Below, piece after piece: positions 19,751 to 26,353 of a DNA stretch of 27,858 bases. Within the stretch, counting starts at the first letter, position 1; every line of letters starts with the position of its first letter. The stretch is from assembly GCA_052389555.1 (NCBI GenBank), contig JBQTHV010000151.1:1-27858 (forward strand). Direction: 5' to 3'. The DNA is from JABFSM01 sp052389555. Its GTDB lineage: Bacteria; Gemmatimonadota; Gemmatimonadetes; Gemmatimonadales; GWC2-71-9. The notes under the pieces are model-generated. The model saw nothing but the letters and a program-made list of their open reading frames with translations. It was not told where the DNA came from and did not search any database. Position numbers and translations under genes: made by a program.

Positions 19751-22540
19751 ATGTTGGTACGCCGTTTACTCATCACGATTGCGCTTGCCGTCAGCCCCGG
19801 GCTGATCGAGGCTCAAGGCGATTCGCTGCTGCCGGTGGATCCGGCGGTTCGCATCGGGACACTCCCCAACGGGCTTCGCTACTTCCTCCGCGCCAATCGC
19901 CGGCCCGAGAAACGGGCCGAGCTCCGGCTGGTGGTGAACGCCGGCTCGGCGCAGGAAGACGACGATCAGCGGGGTCTGGCGCATTTCGTCGAGCACATGG
20001 CGTTCAACGGCACTCGCCATTTCGAAAAACAGAAGCTGGTGGACTACATCGAATCGATCGGAATGCGGTTCGGGCCGGACCTCAACGCGTACACCTCGTT
20101 CGACGAGACGGTTTATCTGCTTCAGGTCCCCACCGACAGCGCGCCGATTCTCCGCCAGGCATTCCAGATCCTCGAAGACTGGGCGCACGGGGTGACCTTC
20201 GATACGGCGGAGATCCGGAAGGAGCGGGGCGTCGTCCTGGAAGAGTGGCGGCTGGGTCGCGGTGCCGGCCAGCGGATGCTCGACCAGCAGCTGCCCGTGC
20301 TGTTCCGCGGCTCGCGCTACGCCGACCGGCTGCCGATCGGGACACCGGATTGCATCCGGCAGTGCCCGCCCGAGGCGATTCGGCGCTTCTACGACACCTG
20401 GTATCGTCCCGAGCTCATGGCCCTCGTTGCCGTGGGGGACTTCGATCCGGCCACGATCGAGGCGCTGGTGCGGGAGCACTTCGCTACGATCCCGGCGGAA
20501 CCGGGGCCTCGCCGCGACCCGGTGGCAGTGGCCTCGCGGCGCGACGCCGAGGTTTCGGTGGCGAGCGATCCCGAGGCCACCGGCACCACCATCTCGGTCT
20601 ATCTGCTCCGGCCGCCCGGCCCGCGCGGCACGGTGCGAGCGTGGCGGGCCGACCTGGTGGAAAACCTTGCGGCGGCCATCGTCAACGAGCGGCTCTGGGA
20701 GCTGACCCAGCGGCCTAACCCGCCATTCCTCGCTGCGGGCGCCGGCCCCACGAGTCTGGTCCGTTCTACCGACGCGTTCAGCTTCGGGGCGCTGGTGCCC
20801 GACAGCGGGGTACGGCGCGGGCTCGAGGCGATCCTCACTGAGCTGACCCGGGCCGGCCGGCACGGGTTCACGCCCGGCGAACTGGACCGGGCACGGCGGG
20901 AGCACTTGCGCGCGGTGGAGCAGGCGCATGCCGAGCGGGACAAGACCGAGTCGGAGTCGTTTGCCGGCCGCTTCGTAGCGCACTTCCTCACCGGTGAAGC
21001 GGTTCCCGACATCGCGCACGAATTCGCCCGGGCCCAGGCCGAGGTGCCGCGGGTTAGGCTCGCCGAGCTCGATTCAGTGGCTCGGAACTGGCTGGTGGGC
21101 GGCGCCCCGGTGATTCTGGTGAATACGCCCGAGAAGAATCGGGCGGCGGTGCCCCCGCCGCTCGGGTTGCTGGGTCTCTTCGCGGAGGTGCAGCAGCGGG
21201 AGATTCCCGCCTACACCGAACAGGTCTCCGAGGAAGCCCTGGTCCCCGAAGACATCGCGTCCGCGTCGATCATGGAGGAGCGGCGAGATTCCGCGTTGGG
21301 CACGATCGAGTGGGTCTTTGCGAACGGGGCGCGGGTCATTCTCAAGCCGACCGACTTCAAGGACGACCAGATTCTCTTTCACGGATTCCGCGCCGGCGGG
21401 CTCTCGACCACCGCCGACTCCGCGCTCACCAGCGCACGCTTCGCCGCGCAGCTCGTGAGCGTGAGCGGGGTGGGGAAGTTCAGCGCGATCGAGCTTCAGA
21501 AGAAGCTGGCCGGCAAGGCGGTGAGTCTCTCGCCCTATGTGGGCTCCTACGAGCAGGGTGTCTCGGGGCAGGCCTCCCCCAAGGACGTCGAGACTCTGTT
21601 TCAGCTCGCCTACCTCTATTTCACCGCACCGCGCCGGGACGATCCGGCGATCGGAGCATTCCTCGGCAACCTTCGCGCGGCTCTGGCCAATCGGAGCGCG
21701 AGCCCCCAGGCCGCGTTCCAGGATACCCTCTCGGTAACGCTGGCCCAGCATCACCCCTGGAGCCGGCCCATCAGCTCGGCGACGGTGGATGAAGTACGAA
21801 CCGACCAGGCGTTCGCCTTCTATCGAAACCGGTTCGCGACGGCGCAGGGATTCACGTTCGTGATCGTGGGGACTTTTGAACCGGATTCGCTGCGCCCGCT
21901 GGTGCAGCGATACATCGGCCATCTGCCCGGAAGCGATGCGGGAGACCAGGTTCGGGATCCCGGTATCCGGCCACCATCCCGCCCGGTCGAGCGCACCGTG
22001 GCGAAGGGGATCGAGCCGAAGAGCCAGACCGCCCTGGTGTTCACCGGTCCCGCTGCCAGCGTGACCCTGCCGGAACGCTGGATCCTGAGCGCCTTAGGCG
22101 ACGTGCTCGAGATCCGATTCCGCGAGGAGCTCCGCGAAGAGCTCGGCGGGTCGTATGGGGTGAGCGTGAGTCCTCAGCTCAACCGGATTCCCCGGCCGCA
22201 ATACTCGGTGAGCATCAGCTTCGGCTCCGATCCGGGGATGGCCGATTCCCTCACCCGCGTCATCTTCGCGGAAATCGATTCGATCCAGGCCCGGGGCCCG
22301 CGTCCCGGTGACCTGGCCAAGGTCAAGGAGGCGGCCCTCCGGTCCCGGGAGACCGCCCTTCGGGAGAACGGTTGGTGGCTCCAGCAGCTCATGATGGCGG
22401 CGCGGGACGGCGATCCGGCCGCGGCGCCGCTCGCCCCGCTGCTCGAGGGCATCACGGTCGAATCGGTGCGCGACGCGGCCCGAAAGTATCTCGATCGGTC
22501 GCGCTACGTGCGGGTTACGCTGCTGCCTGAACAGAAGTGA
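19751..22540 (+). CDS. M16-family zinc metallopeptidase (pitrilysin-like, secreted)
   Basis: The 929-residue product has a signal peptide (RRLLITIALAVSPGLIEAQ) and is probably periplasmic. The inverted zinc motif HFVEH is at 78-82, and Glu158, in RKERGVVLEEW, is the expected third metal ligand. The N-terminal half carries the M16 catalytic domain and an M16_C domain (PAVIRRFYDTWYRPELMALVAVG-like segment near 213-233). The second half, from about residue 515, repeats the layout without a zinc motif. It ends with a second M16_C-like part (EELREELGGSYGVSVSP near 794-810). The length fits the 900-residue single-chain type. It likely cleaves peptides in the envelope. Confidence 0.93.
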   Translation: MLVRRLLITIALAVSPGLIEAQGDSLLPVDPAVRIGTLPNGLRYFLRANRRPEKRAELRLVVNAGSAQEDDDQRGLAHFVEHMAFNGTRHFEKQKLVDYIESIGMRFGPDLNAYTSFDETVYLLQVPTDSAPILRQAFQILEDWAHGVTFDTAEIRKERGVVLEEWRLGRGAGQRMLDQQLPVLFRGSRYADRLPIGTPDCIRQCPPEAIRRFYDTWYRPELMALVAVGDFDPATIEALVREHFATIPAEPGPRRDPVAVASRRDAEVSVASDPEATGTTISVYLLRPPGPRGTVRAWRADLVENLAAAIVNERLWELTQRPNPPFLAAGAGPTSLVRSTDAFSFGALVPDSGVRRGLEAILTELTRAGRHGFTPGELDRARREHLRAVEQAHAERDKTESESFAGRFVAHFLTGEAVPDIAHEFARAQAEVPRVRLAELDSVARNWLVGGAPVILVNTPEKNRAAVPPPLGLLGLFAEVQQREIPAYTEQVSEEALVPEDIASASIMEERRDSALGTIEWVFANGARVILKPTDFKDDQILFHGFRAGGLSTTADSALTSARFAAQLVSVSGVGKFSAIELQKKLAGKAVSLSPYVGSYEQGVSGQASPKDVETLFQLAYLYFTAPRRDDPAIGAFLGNLRAALANRSASPQAAFQDTLSVTLAQHHPWSRPISSATVDEVRTDQAFAFYRNRFATAQGFTFVIVGTFEPDSLRPLVQRYIGHLPGSDAGDQVRDPGIRPPSRPVERTVAKGIEPKSQTALVFTGPAASVTLPERWILSALGDVLEIRFREELREELGGSYGVSVSPQLNRIPRPQYSVSISFGSDPGMADSLTRVIFAEIDSIQARGPRPGDLAKVKEAALRSRETALRENGWWLQQLMMAARDGDPAAAPLAPLLEGITVESVRDAARKYLDRSRYVRVTLLPEQK

Positions 22541-22554
22541 GATGGGTTGTTTCT

Positions 22555-22711
22555 CCCACTGATTCACGGATTACACGGATTCGATCAGTGAACAAGCTGG
22601 ATCGCCGAGCCAGGACAAACAGAACAAGAGAAAAAAGCAACGAAGAAGACTGAGTAGAATAACCACATGGCCACGAGCTAGTAATCCGTGTAATCCGGGT
22701 AATCTGTGGGC
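22555..22711. repeat. GGATTACAC-type inverted element with AT-rich core
   Basis: The left end reads CCCACTGATTCACGG followed by ATTACACGGATT. The right end reads AATCCGTGTAATCCGGGTAA and TCTGTGGG. The two are imperfect inverses. The core of about 100 bases is clearly lower in G+C, rich in A-tracts such as AGAGAAAAAAGC, and unlike the neighbourhood. It fills the gap between the M16 and serine hydrolase genes. A small inverted-repeat element of MITE type is the simplest reading; no protein gene is supported. Confidence 0.75.
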
Positions 22712-22764
22712 CTGCTGTTGACGATCTGAACCGTGCGAAAGACTCCGATTCGGAGCACGAACTT

Positions 22765-24419
22765 ATGAAGACCCTTCTACTCGCCGCTGCGCTGGCTGGG
22801 CAAACTCCCGATTCAGCCGTGGTCGCGCGGGTCGATTCCATCTTCGCGCCGGTCAACCGCACCAACACGCCGGGCTGTGCCGTCGGGGTCGATCGCGATG
22901 GCCAGCCGGTGGTCCGGCGCGCCTACGGGATGGCGAACCTGGAGACCGGCACGCCGTGGACGGTGCACACGATCTCGGAGAGCGGCTCGGTGGCCAAGCA
23001 GTTCACCGCGGCCGGCCTGGTGCTGCTGGCCCGCGATGGCGCACTCTCGCTCGACGATGACATAACCCGCTGGATTCCGGAGGCGCGCGGTTTCGGCCCG
23101 CGGGGGGGGATCACCATCCGGCATCTGCTGACCCATACCAGCGGCATCCCCGACCGCTACACCCTGCACGAGGTGGATGGCCGACCCGCCGGCCTGGTGG
23201 ATCACGACAACGCCGAAGTCATGGCGATAGTCGCCCGGCTTCGGGAGCTCAATTTTGCACCCGGCGAAGATTACCTCTACAGCAACACCGGCTACGTTAT
23301 CGCCGCGACGATTCTGGAACGCGCCAGCGGGAAGTCGCTTGAGTCTTACACCGAGGCGCGGATCTTCAAGCCGCTCGGCATGACCAGCACCCGCTGGCGG
23401 GAGGATCATCGGGCCGTGGTGGCGGGCCGAGCGTCGGCCTACACCGGGTCGTTCGCGCGAGGCTGGCGCAACGACCATCCGTTCACCCGGGTGATCGGCG
23501 CCGGGGGGCTGCTCACGACCGTCGAGGATTTCCTCAAGTGGCAGGCCGCGCTCCAGCGGGGCGACGACCCGTGGGGCGCGGTGCGCGATTCGCTGCAGGT
23601 CATGGGCCGGCTCAACGAAGGCACCGTGCTCACCTACGGGCTCGGCGTGAACGTGGATCTCTGGCGCGGAGTGAAGCGGGTGTCGCATTCGGGTTCGACG
23701 GGAGGCTACCGCGCCGTCCTGCAGCGCTATCCCGAGCAGCGGGTCGCGGTCGCGATTCTCTGCAACGGCGGCGGCGCGGTTCCCGGCGACCTGGCCCCCA
23801 GGGTGGCCATGCAGGTCCTCGGGCCGGTGCTCGCCGCCGCCGACCGCGATCCCGAGCCGGTGGGGACCGGCGGGGGCGACGGCGCCGATCTCTCCTCGCT
23901 CGCGGGAGCCTACCATTCGCCCCGCACCGAGGAGGTCCTGATACTCTTTGTTCGCGACGGCCGGCTCACCGACAGCACGGCGAACGGCACGCCGCTCATT
24001 CCCGTCGGGCCGGACCGGTTTCAGTATCGGGGGAGCCGGCGGACCCTGACCGTGGTGCGCACCCCGGGCGCGCCGGTCCGCTTACGGCTCGAGGCTCCTA
24101 TAACACGCGGGCGGTGGAGTACGGGGCAGTCGGCCGGGGAGCCCGCGACGCCGCGGCGCTCGCCCGGTACGCCGGCGAGTACCGGAGCCCGGAGCTGGGC
24201 AGCAGCTACCGGGTGGTCGCCCGGGGTGACACCCTCCAGGTCGAGAACGGCTGGCGCGAACCGGTGCGGCTCGTGCCGGTGTACCAGGACGGCTTCCGCG
24301 CTGGCGGGTTAGGAATCGTGCGGTTCACCCCCGACCCGCGCGGCCGGGTCACCGGCCTCGTGTTGTGGGCCGGCCGGGTGCGGCACCTGCGCTTCGAGAA
24401 GGTCAGCGGGGGACGGTAA
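22765..24419 (+). pseudogene. Serine hydrolase (class C beta-lactamase fold) with a frameshift near its C-terminus
   Basis: ATG 22765 opens a signal peptide (MKTLLLAAALAGQ) and a beta-lactamase-type hydrolase with all catalytic motifs: S75-V-A-K78, Y172-S-N174 and H308-S-G310. It also has HLLTHTSGIPD near 120-130. The first frame then runs into Arg/Ser-rich text after about residue 448. The proper C-terminal domain (ARYAGEYRSPELGSSYRVV to LRFEKVSGGR) continues in another frame to the TAA at 24417-24419. Restoring one base near 24098 joins them into about 551 residues. Such enzymes act on D-amino peptides or esters in the periplasm. The core could still be active if the cause is a read error or late mutation. 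Confidence 0.85.
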
Positions 24420-24445
24420 CCGTGAAAACTACCGGAATATTTTGG

Positions 24446-24466
24446 CCCACAGATTAAATCTGTGGG
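24446..24466. repeat. Minimal palindromic copy of the CCCACAGATT element
   Basis: CCCACAGATT at 24446-24455 and its exact inverse at 24457-24466 are separated by one A. These are the outer ends of the two larger GGATTACAC-type elements, without the core. It lies 27 bases after the serine hydrolase stop and could be a transcript-end hairpin. Confidence 0.8.
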
Positions 24467-24524
24467 TGAGCAGTTAGCAATCCTAGTTTTGTGACGAGCC
24501 TCGCCACGGAGGACAGAGTCAGCC

Positions 24525-25049
24525 ATGCCGCCCAGCTACACTCGACCCGAGCCCGCCGAATACGCGTCCTACTATGCGAGTTACATCGGCAAGGTCCCCG
24601 ATGGCGATCTGCTGGGGACGCTCGAATCGCAAGGGAAGGAATTCGCCCGCCTGCTCGGCTCGGTCCCGGAGTCCCGCGGGGATTTCGCCTACGCGCCGGG
24701 CAAGTGGACCCTCAAGGAAGTGGTGAGCCACCTCACCGACGCAGAGCGGGTCTTCAGCTATCGGGCCCTGCGGATTGCCCGGGCCGATGCGACGCCGCTG
24801 CCCGGGTTCGACGAGAATGCCTGGGTGCCGAACTCGGGAGCCCGGCAGCGAACCCTGCGCGACCTGGTGGGGGAGTTTCAGGCGGTGCGCGGTGCCACGG
24901 TCGCGCTCTTCCGCCACCTGCCCGCCGAGGCCCTACCCCGAGTCGGGACGGCGAACAACCATCCGGTGAGCGTGCGGGCGCTCGCCTGGATCGTGGCCGG
25001 GCACGCGCTGCACCATGAGGGACTGATCCGGGAGCGGTATCTGGGGTAG
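24525..25049 (+). CDS. DinB-superfamily protein
   Basis: This 174-residue protein belongs to the DinB/YfiT metal-binding bundle. GKWTLKEVVSHLTDAERVF at 59-77 holds the first His on helix 2. GHALHHEGLIRERYL near 159-173 holds the other two. The middle has LPGFDENAWVPN, also typical. Members with this arrangement are often annotated as metal-dependent hydrolases or thiol transferases, and the exact reaction is unknown. ATG 24525 has GGAGGA at about 24508, rather far upstream. It is the third DinB-fold gene in the window and is convergent with the next gene. Confidence 0.88.
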   Translation: MPPSYTRPEPAEYASYYASYIGKVPDGDLLGTLESQGKEFARLLGSVPESRGDFAYAPGKWTLKEVVSHLTDAERVFSYRALRIARADATPLPGFDENAWVPNSGARQRTLRDLVGEFQAVRGATVALFRHLPAEALPRVGTANNHPVSVRALAWIVAGHALHHEGLIRERYLG

Positions 25050-25050
25050 G

Positions 25051-25130
25051 GGCTATGGGCTATTGGCTATTGGAACAAGCTCTAACCGGGAGGGCTGTTA
25101 CCAATAGCCAATAGCCAATAGCCAATAGCC
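25051..25130. repeat. Inverted heptamer array between convergent genes (GGCTATT / CAATAGC)
   Basis: The left array (25051-25073) repeats GGCTATT, with CTA at 25053, 25060 and 25067 giving minus-strand TAG in three frames. The right array (25101-25130) repeats CAATAGC, with TAG at 25105, 25112, 25119 and 25126. The arms are exact inverses over at least 16 bases (25058-25073 against the right array) around a 27-base loop. It could stop transcription and translation from both sides. Confidence 0.88.
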
Positions 25131-25131
25131 T

Positions 25132-26214
25132 TCAAGGCTTCCGGCAGGGCTCCTCGAAGACCCGCTTGACCGTCTTCGGGTCGTTGATCTCCTTGTAGAA
25201 CTCCTCCAGATAGTCCACGGCCTCTTGCAGCCGTTTCGGGCTCAGCTCCGGGACGTCCCGCAGGGTGCCGTACAGCTCTTCCTTCCTGGTGCGGAACGTG
25301 TCCATCACGCCGTTCAGGACCTCCGGCGGGTAGCAGACCACGCTCCGGTAGAGCCGGTCCGTCACCTTGGTTACCTTGTACTTCTCCTTCAGCCGATAGT
25401 CGGGAAAGGCGTACGGCGCGTTGACCAGGCCCGACCAGTCGAAGTCGTAGGCCATCGCGGTAAAGGCGGAGGACGTGTCGGTCGACAGGACGCGGTAGTT
25501 ATGGAGCGCCCACACCGACCAGTCGGTGTTTCCGATGAAATACTGGAACACGTCGTTGAGCGCCATCTGGCGAGACTCCATGGTGGCGCCGGTGCCGCCT
25601 TGCTGCATCACCACCTGGGCGCGCAGCTCCTTGGCCAGGTCGCCCTGATCCTGGAACCAGATGCCCGGCGCGGTCACGGTACGCTTGGGATCCTTGGGAT
25701 CCTCCCAGGTCACCTTGGACAGCCGCACCTTGAGACTGAGCGGTGTCAGGAGGTTGTACATCCGGTTGGCGGCGTATTCCACGTAGGTGTTCTGTATGTA
25801 GCGGTCGCCGTTCTTGCAGTGGGTGCCGAGCTTGAGGGAACTCTCGCCGCCGAAGGCGGTCCCCTTCGTTTGTTCCTTGTTGAAATGGACCTTGAGCGGA
25901 ACGAACTCACAGGTTCGCAGCCGGAAGTGCCCTCGGGTGGAAAGCTCGACATCGAGCGAAACAGTATCGCCCGCCTCGCCGAGGAAGCGGAGTTTGGCGG
26001 GATACCGTTTGGTGCTCATCGAGTCGCGGTCCTTGAAGACCGTCTTGAAGTCGGCGATGAGCCAGACCGCTACGGGCTCAGTTGCGCGGAACAGCTTGGC
26101 GGCCTTGTGCTCGCCGGTCTTGGCGCCGGCCGAATCAGCAGGCTGAGCCGCGAGGATCGAGGGAAGAGCAACGAGCGGGAGCGAAAGGGGGAGAATCCGA
26201 AGCAGGGAGCGCAT
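25132..26214 (-). CDS. Secreted CotH-like protein of unknown function
   Basis: On the minus strand, ATG at 26214 follows AAGGAGT, so I choose it over an earlier in-frame ATG at 26244. The 360-residue product has a signal peptide (RSLLRILPLSLPLVALPSILAAQ). Further on are LSTRGHFRLRTCEFVPLKVH, then QNTYVEYAANRMYNLL, VFQYFIGNTDWSVWALHNY and AMAYDFDWSGLVNAPYAFPD. The order of an Arg-Gly strand, an Asn-Asp helix and a D-F-D segment recalls CotH kinases of spore coats and cellulosomes, but the match is distant. The same set of motifs recurs in uncharacterised proteins of soil bacteria. The stop is next to an inverted array. Positions 26215-26353 lie between divergent genes and show no clear promoter. 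Confidence 0.75.
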   Translation of the reverse strand: MRSLLRILPLSLPLVALPSILAAQPADSAGAKTGEHKAAKLFRATEPVAVWLIADFKTVFKDRDSMSTKRYPAKLRFLGEAGDTVSLDVELSTRGHFRLRTCEFVPLKVHFNKEQTKGTAFGGESSLKLGTHCKNGDRYIQNTYVEYAANRMYNLLTPLSLKVRLSKVTWEDPKDPKRTVTAPGIWFQDQGDLAKELRAQVVMQQGGTGATMESRQMALNDVFQYFIGNTDWSVWALHNYRVLSTDTSSAFTAMAYDFDWSGLVNAPYAFPDYRLKEKYKVTKVTDRLYRSVVCYPPEVLNGVMDTFRTRKEELYGTLRDVPELSPKRLQEAVDYLEEFYKEINDPKTVKRVFEEPCRKP

Positions 26215-26353
26215 TGACCCGACTCCTTCGAGATGCGGCCTCATGATATCACCCTAAGGCCGAAGGCGCGAGTCCGCCCCCTGCGGTATTTTCCGGAACC
26301 GGTATTCGGACCCCGGCCGCGTACCTCCTGGACCCCGGACCTTGCAGGTGATC

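Noticed and set aside
22515..22868. 117-codon minus-strand frame over the dispersed element
   Set aside because: It is made largely of the GGATTACAC-type repeat (giving ITRITRI-like text) and the antisense of the serine hydrolase start. It has no independent support.
24090..24110. Programmed -1 frameshifting in the serine hydrolase gene
   Set aside because: No slippery heptamer of the X-XXY-YYZ type is present at the junction. A missing base in the CTCC run explains the shift more simply.
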